A model generated the notes under the pieces. The model ran no database searches. It saw only the letters and a program-made list of their open reading frames with translations, and was not told the origin of the DNA. Positions 1 to 5,492 of a DNA stretch of 9,407 nucleotides are shown here, piece after piece; the first letter of the stretch is position 1, and each line of letters begins with the position of its first letter. Location: NCBI GenBank assembly GCA_017458865.1, contig JAFSZW010000342.1, positions 1-9,407 on the forward strand, read 5' to 3'. The stretch is from Clostridia bacterium (lineage in GTDB: Bacteria > Bacillota > Clostridia > Christensenellales > Aristaeellaceae). The position numbers were made by a program, and so were the translations under genes.

Positions 1-949
1 CGACTGGTTTGGCGAGTATACTGAGGTAATCGCAAAGCGGCTGGGTGATCGTCTCAAAGATTATTTCACGATTAATGAGCCACAGTGCATTATCGGCCTC
101 GGCTATCAGCGGGCGGAACATGCGCCTGCCATGGTATGCTCTACGCGTGATATTGTCCGGATGAGCCATATCCTGATGATGTGTCATGGGCGTGCAGTAC
201 AGGTTCTGAGGGAACATGTGACGGGCGTCAGAGTCGGCTATGCGCCGTGCTCGAGTCCCATGGCGCCGATCAGCAGTTCTGCTGCGGATCTTGAAGCGGC
301 CAAACGCGCATACTTTGTTGTGAATCCGGAGAATTTCATCTGGAATGCGGCATGGTTCTCTGATCCGGTTGTTCTGGGTAGCTATCAGGAGGATGGGCTC
401 AGGGTGTTTGAGAAGTTCCTGCCGAAGAGCTGGGAGAAGGATCTGGAGCTGATCCACCAGCCACTGGATTACTACGGACAGAACATCTACCAGTCAAGGC
501 TTGTCCGGGCAGCTGACAATCCGCATGGGTTTGAGATGGTCAGTCCGCGCACTGGTGTGGAACGTACCCTGATGGGTTGGGATGTCATGCCGGATTCGCT
601 GTACTGGGGCGCCAAACTTCTGCATGAACGGTACAAGCTGCCGATCATTATCACTGAAAACGGCATGAGCTGCCCGGATGTCGTCGTGAACGGACGCGTG
701 CAGGATCAGTCCCGTATCTCCTTCATGGACGGGTATATCCGTGGGCTTGGCCGTGCGATTGATGAGGGTGTTGATGTGGCCGGTTATTTCTACTGGAGTT
801 TCTTTGACAACTTCGAGTGGAAGAGCGGATATACGCAGCGCTTCGGACTGGTTCATGTGGATTATGATACTCAGGTACGGACGGTTAAGGACAGCTGTTT
901 CCATTACAAGAATATTATTGAATCAAATGGTGCCTGCATCAAGGCATAA
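1..949 (+). CDS. GH1 family beta-glucosidase, C-terminal part (5' end outside window)
   Basis: The gene enters from the left edge in the frame whose first full codon is at 2, and stops with TAA at 947-949, leaving 315 visible residues. GH1 enzymes are usually about 440-480 residues, so roughly the first third is missing. They hydrolyse beta-glucosides with retention of configuration. Both catalytic glutamates are visible: the acid/base in TINEP (fragment residue 26) and the nucleophile in IITENG (residue 219). Near the C-terminus, WSFFDNFEWKSGYTQRFGLV carries the Glu-Trp pair that binds a free sugar. The Ser-Lys-Tyr phosphate-binding pattern of 6-phospho-beta-glucosidases is not there, so I infer an unphosphorylated substrate. 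No signal peptide can be judged. The ATG at 131 is internal. An intrinsic terminator follows directly. Family certain, exact substrate unknown. Confidence 0.95.
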   Translation, partial: DWFGEYTEVIAKRLGDRLKDYFTINEPQCIIGLGYQRAEHAPAMVCSTRDIVRMSHILMMCHGRAVQVLREHVTGVRVGYAPCSSPMAPISSSAADLEAAKRAYFVVNPENFIWNAAWFSDPVVLGSYQEDGLRVFEKFLPKSWEKDLELIHQPLDYYGQNIYQSRLVRAADNPHGFEMVSPRTGVERTLMGWDVMPDSLYWGAKLLHERYKLPIIITENGMSCPDVVVNGRVQDQSRISFMDGYIRGLGRAIDEGVDVAGYFYWSFFDNFEWKSGYTQRFGLVHVDYDTQVRTVKDSCFHYKNIIESNGACIKA

Positions 950-951
950 AG

Positions 952-977
952 AAAGGCGCTGCATGGCAGCGCCTTTT
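952..977 (+). terminator. Intrinsic terminator of the GH1 gene
   Basis: The arms GGCGCTGC (955-962) and GCAGCGCC (966-973) pair perfectly around an ATG loop. They are extended by AAA (952-954) and TTTT (974-977). It starts three bases after the GH1 stop codon. The A-rich 5' flank could also make it work weakly on the other strand. Confidence 0.9.
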
Positions 978-1092
978 AACGTCCAGAGGGGCATTTTTGC
1001 TCATAGATGGATGGCATGATTGGAAAGATGTCCGTGAACGCAACAGTGTTCAGAGCAAGGGATACAATTACTGGATGTGTGATTTCTTTCTG

Positions 1093-1121
1093 TTGTTCGA
1101 GAATCCGTCACATGATATAAT
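1093..1121 (+). promoter_or_regulatory. Extended -10 promoter candidate for the HAD gene
   Basis: A perfect TATAAT at 1116-1121 is preceded by TGA (1113-1115), giving the extended -10 form TGnTATAAT. The -35 hexamer at 17 bp spacing is weak (TTGTTC, 1093-1098), which is tolerated in extended -10 promoters. Transcription would start near 1128, giving a leader of about 165 nt before the ATG at 1294. Confidence 0.55.
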
Positions 1122-1125
1122 CTGA

Positions 1126-1212
1126 CTGGATGGCGAACAATGCACCTGTTTCTGAGTTTTGAACAGTGTGCCAGGCTTGGATGTCTGAGTACGAATCGCC
1201 AGAACCAGGAGG
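1126..1212 (+). promoter_or_regulatory. Foldable leader with AGGAGG, upstream of the HAD gene
   Basis: Complementary arms TGGCGA (1131-1136) and TCGCCA (1196-1201) can close a domain. It contains a hairpin of GCAC+CTGTTT (1142-1151) with GAACAG+GTGC (1161-1171), ten pairs with one bulged T and one G-U. A further CTGG (1126-1129) can pair with CCAG (1205-1208), which overlaps a full AGGAGG at 1207-1212. The arrangement resembles a leader that controls access to a ribosome binding site. I recognise no known riboswitch consensus in it. Folding was judged by eye only. Confidence 0.3.
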
Positions 1213-1293
1213 TGTTCCCTGTCACGATTTGAACTGGATAGAGATGCGGGAATCGTCATCAGCAGGCTGCAGCGCGGCTGGAAAGGCACGGAT

Positions 1294-1977
1294 ATGATTG
1301 ATATGCAGAACTGTGATGGTGTCATCTTTGATATGGATGGCGTCATTTTTGATTCGGAACGGGCAAGCATCAGGTGCTGGCTTCAGGTGTGCAGCCAGTA
1401 TGGCATCAGCGATGAGGAGATCTGGGCGGCCAAACTGGAGACAACGGGCACAACGGTGGCAAACTCCAGACGGGTGTTCGCAGAACGCTTTGGACACATT
1501 CCTGGATTTGACTATACGCCACTCAGAGCAGAGTATGAGATTTGCTATAATGAGCTGCTGGCCAGGGGAGAGATTCCTGTTAAGCGGGGTGCAAGAGCAT
1601 TGCTTGAGTGGCTTCACGCGCATGGAAAGAGGGTTGGGCTGGCGTCGTCAACCAATACCGAGAAGGTTATGAGACTGCTGCATCTGGCAGAACTTGAGCA
1701 CCTGTTTGATTCCATCATTGGCGGCGATCAGGTCAGGCACAGCAAGCCGGATCCGGAGATCTACAGGATCAGCCTGGAACGGCTTGCATTGAATCCGGAT
1801 TGCACATATGGCATTGAGGATTCCTATAACGGCATAAGGAGCCTTCATGCGGCAGGCATCCATCCGATCATGGTACCGGATATCCTGCCTGAAACCAGGG
1901 AAATGCGTGAGCTGGCAGATGCGGTTTATCCGGACCTTGAAGCGGTGCTTGATGTCTTTGCGCATACGGTGCATTGA
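1294..1977 (+). CDS. HAD-superfamily phosphatase, beta-phosphoglucomutase-like
   Basis: This 227-residue protein has all four HAD subfamily I motifs. Motif I is FDMDGVIFDSE, with nucleophile Asp13 and acid/base Asp15. The alpha-helical cap occupies about residues 22-90. Motif II is LASSTN (Ser118 region), motif III is Lys151 in KPDPEIY, and motif IV is GIEDSYNG (Glu175, Asp176). Length and layout match the cytosolic sugar-phosphate phosphatases and beta-phosphoglucomutases. The substrate cannot be read from the sequence; a phosphorylated sugar is a reasonable inference beside a glucosidase. The ATG at 1294 has only a weak GGAAAGG upstream. An ATG at 1303 would also leave the usual short lead into motif I. 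A strong AGGAGG at 1207 would instead serve an in-frame CTG at 1219, adding 25 residues. The convergent HD gene begins 86 bp downstream. Confidence 0.9.
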   Translation: MIDMQNCDGVIFDMDGVIFDSERASIRCWLQVCSQYGISDEEIWAAKLETTGTTVANSRRVFAERFGHIPGFDYTPLRAEYEICYNELLARGEIPVKRGARALLEWLHAHGKRVGLASSTNTEKVMRLLHLAELEHLFDSIIGGDQVRHSKPDPEIYRISLERLALNPDCTYGIEDSYNGIRSLHAAGIHPIMVPDILPETREMRELADAVYPDLEAVLDVFAHTVH

Positions 1978-2006
1978 GGCTTGCCATTTGGCGAATGAGA
2001 AAGAAC

Positions 2007-2056
2007 GAGCCGGCGGATTGAGGATCACCCTGAGGTGGCCTGAAATCCGCCGGTTC
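2007..2056. terminator. Long-stem hairpin between convergent genes, possible terminator
   Basis: Arms 2007-2019 (core CCGGCGGATT) and 2044-2056 (core AATCCGCCGG) form a 13-pair stem with one G-U. The 24-base loop holds a second small hairpin, CACC (2026-2029) with GGTG (2034-2037) around CTGA. On the minus strand the stem is followed by a moderately T-rich CGTTCTTTCTC, so it may end the HD transcript. On the plus strand there is no T-run. It sits 29 bases after the HAD stop codon. Confidence 0.5.
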
Positions 2057-2063
2057 TGTGCGT

Positions 2064-2510
2064 TCAGCAAAGGTGAAAGGTTTCGCGGAGCGCGCAGATC
2101 TTGTCGGCGATGCAGACAAGGACAGCTTCCCGGGAACGGGGAACTGAACGCAGGGTGAGAGGCCACATGTGCGACCGGATGATGCCGGCCTCCAGCGCAG
2201 AGATTCCGAAATCCCGAATGGCATTGTGCATGGCGATCAGCGGGTGGCGGAAACCATGCAGGCGTTCGGGACTGTGATGCCAGTCGTAAAGATAATAGTC
2301 GTGGAGAAAGGCGCCTCGGGCCAGTGCATGCTCATTGATTCTGAGATGCAGGCGCCAGGCAATGAGAAAGCTCGTTCTGGCGACGCTTAAACAGTGATCG
2401 TAGGTAGAGATGTTTCCGTGCTGGCGATAGGTGCGAAGCACCTGGCAGCTGGGATTGTCCGCGATCGCTTGGATAAGTGACCGAAACTTCGCTTCTTCGT
2501 GTTGTTTCAA
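2064..2510 (-). CDS. Small HD-domain metal-dependent hydrolase
   Basis: This 148-residue protein is a compact HD-fold hydrolase, a family that cleaves phosphate esters with bound divalent metals. Candidate ligands lie in order: His39 (TYDHCLSVA), the signature pair His70-Asp71 (GAFLHDYYLYDW), His89 and His114 in the middle, and Asp136 (IADKICALRE). It resembles short Firmicute HD proteins whose substrates are unknown; I cannot tell nucleotide, cyclic-nucleotide or other. The start is TTG at 2510. No ATG exists before residue 94, so the whole metal site depends on this or another non-ATG start. An AGAAAGG lies about ten bases upstream. It follows the membrane-anchored EEP gene by 38 bp on the same strand with no terminator between them, so the two are probably co-transcribed. 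Confidence 0.82.
   Translation of the reverse strand: MKQHEEAKFRSLIQAIADNPSCQVLRTYRQHGNISTYDHCLSVARTSFLIAWRLHLRINEHALARGAFLHDYYLYDWHHSPERLHGFRHPLIAMHNAIRDFGISALEAGIIRSHMWPLTLRSVPRSREAVLVCIADKICALRETFHLC
2429..2442. repeat. 14-bp dyad sequence, copy 1 (inside HD gene)
   Basis: The 14-mer AGGTGCGAAGCACC occurs here and again at 5411-5424. Arms GGTGC and GCACC flank GAA; in this copy the dyad extends to AGGTGC/GCACCT. Here it lies inside codons for VLRT of the HD protein, so the match may be chance. Confidence 0.35.
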
Positions 2511-2548
2511 TGCAATGGACCTTTCTATGGGCCAGGGCGGCTCAGAAA

Positions 2549-3634
2549 TTATGGCAGCAGCGTGACCTGCATGTATACGGGATTATGGTCGCTGCAGGCA
2601 AAGCTGAGATCCCGGGTGGAAAGTGAATCCAGCTGGATGTTGGAGGAGAGGATAAAACCGTCAATCAGGTAATACTGGAACGATGAAGGGTCAGCGCCGG
2701 CATAGGCAGTGTCAAGAGAGCGGCAACTGGGGACGGTGCTGTCCATGAGAAATGTATAGTCGTCCTCGAATTCAGCAGTATCAATCAAACCCGGCTGCCA
2801 TTTGTTTTCATAAGCGGGATATGCGGAGGCATCCACATTGGAGAAGCGTTGATTGAAATCGCCGCCGACAATAAGGTAATTCCCCTTTTCCAGTTCGGCA
2901 TCCATGTACTGACGAAGCATTTTCGTCTGGGCTGTCTTGCCGGTGCCGTCGTCATAGGCTTCCAGATGAAGGTTGATGAGGACCAGCTCTTTGTCCGTGT
3001 CCTCAAGCTTTATTCGGCTGATCAGCAGGCAGCGCTTGAGATTGGCGACCCTGACAGGCCAGGTAAAGGGGCAGGGAAGCTGAACGCGGTCTGCGTAAGA
3101 AAGACTGTATCTGCTGAACGTGGCAATGCCGCTGTTGACTTTGCCGATTGGCGGTATGGGATAGGGAAGAAAGGCGACCCTGAAATTTGCAGCAAACGCA
3201 TGATCGTATTCAGGCAGTTTTGCTGCAAACTTTGCATAGGTATTGATGTTGTAGGATCTCGCTGAGTCGAGATCGACTTCCTGCAGGAAAAGGATATCCG
3301 CCGGCTCGGCTTCAAACTGATCGGTGATGCCGTTCAGGTTGGAGAGGAGACGTTCTTTCGTAGCGGTTATCACCTGGGTGCCGCCATCCATAAAGAAGTC
3401 ACTGTTGTCGCCGAGTGCGCAGTATCCGGTATTCCAGGTGAGGATGGAGAGGGAATCTCCCGGCCGCAGTGTCCGGGTGGCGGATGAGGTGATTGAGACC
3501 GGCTCCAACGCGGATGGATTGTACTCGGTAATGGTCAGAAAAAGGAAAAGACACATTGCGGCAGCGAGCAGAGCACAGATGACGATCAGCAGAATGATCA
3601 GAATCCGCTTTGCAGGTGATAACTGTTGCAGCAT
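2549..3634 (-). CDS. Membrane-anchored endonuclease/exonuclease/phosphatase (EEP) family protein
   Basis: The protein has 361 residues. A hydrophobic segment at about 11-33 follows two basic residues (Lys9, Arg10). No signal peptidase site is obvious, so I read it as a signal anchor with the catalytic domain outside the membrane. From about residue 62 the EEP (DNase I-like) fold is clear: Asn68 in ILTWNTG, Glu119 in LFLQEVD, His223 in NLHLEAYDDG, Asp259 and Asn261 in VGGDFNQ, Asp325 in LIDGF, and Asp349-His350 in SDHNPV. These are the metal and catalytic positions of the fold, which includes nucleases, sphingomyelinases and inositol phosphatases. The substrate is not readable from the sequence. 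AAAGGAGG lies five bases before the ATG, a strong ribosome binding site. The nitroreductase terminator is upstream, yet no clear promoter lies in the short gap. The HD gene follows by 38 bp. Confidence 0.9.
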   Translation of the reverse strand: MLQQLSPAKRILIILLIVICALLAAAMCLFLFLTITEYNPSALEPVSITSSATRTLRPGDSLSILTWNTGYCALGDNSDFFMDGGTQVITATKERLLSNLNGITDQFEAEPADILFLQEVDLDSARSYNINTYAKFAAKLPEYDHAFAANFRVAFLPYPIPPIGKVNSGIATFSRYSLSYADRVQLPCPFTWPVRVANLKRCLLISRIKLEDTDKELVLINLHLEAYDDGTGKTAQTKMLRQYMDAELEKGNYLIVGGDFNQRFSNVDASAYPAYENKWQPGLIDTAEFEDDYTFLMDSTVPSCRSLDTAYAGADPSSFQYYLIDGFILSSNIQLDSLSTRDLSFACSDHNPVYMQVTLLP

Positions 3635-3675
3635 GGGAACCTCCTTTGAAAATATCTGCCATGGAGACGGGCATC

Positions 3676-3713
3676 AAAAAATAAGCTGCCAATGACCTGG
3701 CGGGCACTGGCAG
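3676..3713 (-). terminator. Intrinsic terminator of the nitroreductase gene
   Basis: On the minus strand CTGCCAGTG pairs with CATTGGCAG (arms 3705-3713 and 3686-3694, nine pairs with one G-U) around a ten-base loop. It is followed by CTTATTTTTTG. It begins 13 bases beyond the nitroreductase stop codon. Confidence 0.75.
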
Positions 3714-3726
3714 ATGGAAGATGGAT

Positions 3727-4320
3727 TTACAGAATGTCCTGTTCAAAAACCAGTTCGGACAGCGGACGCTTCGGAACGCAGTGCGCATCCTGTTCGTCAC
3801 GGTAGTATCTGAGATCATTTCCTTTCCGGGGTTCAACAAGATGGACGGTTTCGCCTTTTGCGCCAATGGCGATGACGAGTTCGGGAACCAGTGCCTCCGG
3901 CAGTTTAAGACAGCTCGTGACATCATCTTTTTTGAAGGCACCAAGCATGCAGCAGCCAAGATCCATCTCAGCAGCAGCCAGTGCAATGGTCTGTGCGGCG
4001 ATGCCGACATCCATGGCAATGCGCTGCTCGGGAACGATTTCGGTATCGGCCAGGATGATAATGTAAGCTGTGGGGCGCTCATCCGTTGTCGGACCTTTCC
4101 AGTCCGGGAGGGCCATTGCCCAGTGGAGCAGAGGGAAGAGTTTGTCACAGGCATCCCTGTCTGTGATCGGGAAGAATCGGAGCGGCTGCTTGTTGGCACC
4201 TGTCGGCGCGAAGCGCGCGGTGTCAATCAGTGAGAGCAGCGTATCCCTGCTGATGCTGCGTGTGGCATCGAAACGCCGGATGGAACGGCTCTTTTTGACC
4301 AAATCAGAAAAACTTGACAT
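3727..4320 (-). CDS. Nitroreductase-family FMN oxidoreductase
   Basis: From the ATG at 4320 the protein has 197 residues, normal for the family, which uses FMN and NAD(P)H in the cytosol to reduce nitro, quinone or enone compounds. Visible marks are KSRSIRRF at residues 10-17 (FMN phosphate-binding Arg-Ser-x-Arg), APTGANKQPLRF at about 38-49, the helix with GCCMLGAF at about 122-129, and VIAIGAKGE at about 149-157. The physiological substrate is unknown. The frame is open to a TTG at 4347, but the AGAAGGAG there (4348-4355) abuts that TTG with no spacer. I prefer the ATG because SSFSDLVKKSRSIRRF is the normal family beginning. The gene has its own promoter, a 130-nt leader and a terminator, so it looks monocistronic. 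Confidence 0.9.
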   Translation of the reverse strand: MSSFSDLVKKSRSIRRFDATRSISRDTLLSLIDTARFAPTGANKQPLRFFPITDRDACDKLFPLLHWAMALPDWKGPTTDERPTAYIIILADTEIVPEQRIAMDVGIAAQTIALAAAEMDLGCCMLGAFKKDDVTSCLKLPEALVPELVIAIGAKGETVHLVEPRKGNDLRYYRDEQDAHCVPKRPLSELVFEQDIL

Positions 4321-4329
4321 TGTCTGTGT

Positions 4330-4355
4330 GCCCGGTAAGGCGGGCAACTCCTTCT
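4330..4355 (-). promoter_or_regulatory. Shine-Dalgarno separated from the nitroreductase ATG by a small hairpin
   Basis: The minus strand reads AGAAGGAG (4355-4348) and then ATG only 27 bases later. Between them GCCCG (4345-4341) and CGGGC (4334-4330) can pair around six bases. If folded, the effective gap shrinks to about 11 bases. This would reconcile the good ribosome binding site with the ATG at 4320, but it is inference. Confidence 0.35.
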
Positions 4356-4363
4356 GTTATCAT

Positions 4364-4407
4364 TGTCCGGCTCAAAAACGGACAGACTTACAGGCAGGTG
4401 GCTGTCC
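4364..4407 (-). promoter_or_regulatory. Mutually exclusive pairings in the nitroreductase leader
   Basis: On the minus strand, segment B (CTGTCCG, 4385-4379) can pair either with upstream segment A (GGACAG, 4407-4402) or with downstream segment C (CGGACA, 4369-4364). The B-C loop contains TTTTT. The layout is that of an attenuator-like switch, but stems are only six pairs and no T-run follows B-C, so a transcription terminator is unlikely. Confidence 0.25.
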
Positions 4408-4434
4408 CAGATGGCAATATTCCATCAGGTTCAT
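4372..4434 (-). CDS. Possible 20-residue leader peptide before the nitroreductase
   Basis: Within the predicted leader an ATG at 4434 has AAGG eight bases upstream and opens 20 codons (MNLMEYCHLGQPPACKSVRF) ending in TGA at 4374-4372. The frame ends inside the loop of the B-C hairpin of the leader, a position where ribosomes could influence folding. There is no homology or composition evidence, and short frames like this arise by chance. I list it only because its placement fits the alternative pairings. Confidence 0.15.
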   Translation of the reverse strand: MNLMEYCHLGQPPACKSVRF

Positions 4435-4458
4435 GCACCATGCCTTAAAGCTGTGCAG

Positions 4459-4487
4459 AGTATAGCACAAAGTCTTGTGATTATCAA
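4459..4487 (-). promoter_or_regulatory. Sigma-A promoter of the nitroreductase gene
   Basis: Read on the minus strand: -35 TTGATA (4487-4482), 17-bp spacer, -10 TATACT (4464-4459), each five of six to consensus, with TGC in front of the -10 giving the extended form. The start would be near 4452, leaving a leader of about 130 nt. Confidence 0.75.
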
Positions 4488-4548
4488 ATTGCACTGCGGA
4501 CAAATGAAAGGATAGGCCCGAATAATTTGGCTGCAAGCGGGGGAAACG

Positions 4549-4561
4549 TTCACCGGGTGAA
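4549..4561. repeat. 13-bp palindrome after the HAD-IIA gene
   Basis: TTCACCGGGTGAA is an inverted repeat around one central base, 11 bases past the HAD-IIA stop codon. On the minus strand it is followed by CGTTTCC, too weak a T-run for a confident terminator. It lies about 62 bp upstream of the nitroreductase -35, so a protein-binding site is also possible. Role unknown. Confidence 0.35.
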
Positions 4562-4572
4562 TGGGCAGAAAA

Positions 4573-5379
4573 TCAGAGATAGGGAATCATATCGCTCAGA
4601 CGGCCAAATGTCAGATCGGGTTTGACGTCTGAGATCTTAATGTCATCAAGGGTTGCTTCGCCGGAGAGGACGAGAATGCCGATCATGCCATGCTTTACGC
4701 CCGTGGCGACATCTGTGTAAAGCCGGTCGCCGACCATCGCCATTTCGGAGAGCTCAAAACCGGTTCTGCGCAATGCCTCGTCCACAATACCGCGATAGGG
4801 CTTGCCGAGGATCACATCGGCCTTCCGTCCTGTGCTTGCCTCAATGAATGCCATGATGGCCCCCATGTCGGGTATGAATCCGGTTTCAGTCGGACAGTTG
4901 AAATCAGGATGGGTTGCGATATAGGGCAGGCCAGCGCGAATATATTCGCAGAGGATGCTCATCTTCCTGTAGTCCAGGGTTGTATCAAAGCCGACGAGCA
5001 CATAGTCCGCACCGGTGTCTGAGGTGGTAAGATCGAGTCCCATGGCACTCATTTCAGCACTGAGCATGGGATTGCCAAGCAGGTAGCATTTTTTCCCGGG
5101 GAAATGGTCAAGACAGTAATGTGCTGCGGCATGACCGGAGGTGATGACATCACAGTACTTGTCTTTTACGCCCATCCGCTTCAGTTTTTCTGTGTAGACG
5201 GAGGCGGATTTGGAGGAGTTGTTCGTCAGAAAGCGGGCCGTTCTGCCTGTACGCTCAAGTGCATCTAGAAAGTCGAGGGAACCCTCGATAAGCTTGTCAC
5301 CCAGGTAGAAGGTACCGTCCATATCCAGGAGAAAGCACTTAACAGGAGCGAGTTTTTCTTTGATCTGTACGTCAGTCAT
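4573..5379 (-). CDS. HAD-IIA (NagD-like) phosphatase
   Basis: The 268-residue protein shows the HAD subfamily IIA pattern. Motif I is FLLDMDGTFYLGDKLI, with nucleophile Asp19 and acid/base Asp21. Motif II is FLTNNSSKS (Thr52). The C2-type cap follows, with HPDFNCPTETGFIPDMGAI at about 157-175. Motif III is Lys193 in LGKPYRG, and motif IV is VGDRLYTDV (Asp218, Asp223). Relatives are cytosolic phosphatases of small phosphate esters, such as nucleotide, sugar or glycerol phosphates; the substrate here is not determined. The ATG has GAAAGG about eight bases upstream. It follows cardiolipin synthase by 113 bp on the same strand with no clear terminator, suggesting co-transcription. That makes a phospholipid-related phosphate ester a speculative substrate. 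Confidence 0.9.
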   Translation of the reverse strand: MTDVQIKEKLAPVKCFLLDMDGTFYLGDKLIEGSLDFLDALERTGRTARFLTNNSSKSASVYTEKLKRMGVKDKYCDVITSGHAAAHYCLDHFPGKKCYLLGNPMLSAEMSAMGLDLTTSDTGADYVLVGFDTTLDYRKMSILCEYIRAGLPYIATHPDFNCPTETGFIPDMGAIMAFIEASTGRKADVILGKPYRGIVDEALRRTGFELSEMAMVGDRLYTDVATGVKHGMIGILVLSGEATLDDIKISDVKPDLTFGRLSDMIPYL

Positions 5380-5410
5380 GGTTATTTCCTTTCAATCCAG
5401 TCGGTGAGAC

Positions 5411-5424
5411 AGGTGCGAAGCACC
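5411..5424. repeat. 14-bp dyad sequence, copy 2 (between cls and HAD-IIA genes)
   Basis: This is the same 14-mer, AGGTGCGAAGCACC, as at 2429-2442. It lies in the 113-bp gap between the cardiolipin synthase and HAD-IIA genes. As minus-strand RNA it forms GGUGC-UUC-GCACC, a short stable stem with no T-run after it, about 30 bases upstream of the HAD-IIA start. Confidence 0.35.
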
Positions 5425-5492
5425 GGGATGCAGATGATGAAGACAGGGAAGGATGCAAAGCGTTTCCGAGGCATTTCAAAGAAAAAGGCAAA

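Larger units (their letters stand above)
978..1293. other. Gene-free interval between GH1 and the HAD phosphatase
   Basis: I find no convincing gene here. The longest plus-strand ATG reading frame (from 1007) has 37 codons and no Shine-Dalgarno sequence. The interval contains an extended -10 promoter candidate and a leader that can fold (listed separately). The frame of the HAD gene is open upstream to 1189, just after a TGA at 1186-1188, but holds no ATG, GTG or TTG start in a usable position. Confidence 0.6.

Noticed and set aside
1007..1120. 37-codon plus-strand frame after the GH1 terminator
   Set aside because: It has no ribosome binding site and no promoter before it, and it ends in the predicted -10 element of the next gene.
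1244..1297. 17-codon frame whose TGA overlaps the ATG of the HAD gene
   Set aside because: The ATGA overlap suggested translational coupling, but the nearest Shine-Dalgarno is over 30 bases upstream of its ATG.
3654..3682. Minus-strand TTGATG-17-TATTTT promoter-like pair before the EEP gene
   Set aside because: The implied transcript would start inside or just before the ribosome binding site, leaving no usable leader; part of it is the T-tract of the nitroreductase terminator.
3399..4226. Minus-strand open frame of 275 codons spanning the nitroreductase and the start of the EEP gene
   Set aside because: It is out of frame with both real genes, runs through a terminator, and its Ser/Pro/Arg-rich sequence looks like a frame shadow.
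4518..4530. AT-centred near-palindrome CCGAATAATTTGG
   Set aside because: It is imperfect, short and in a neutral position between genes; I could not link it to a known regulator.
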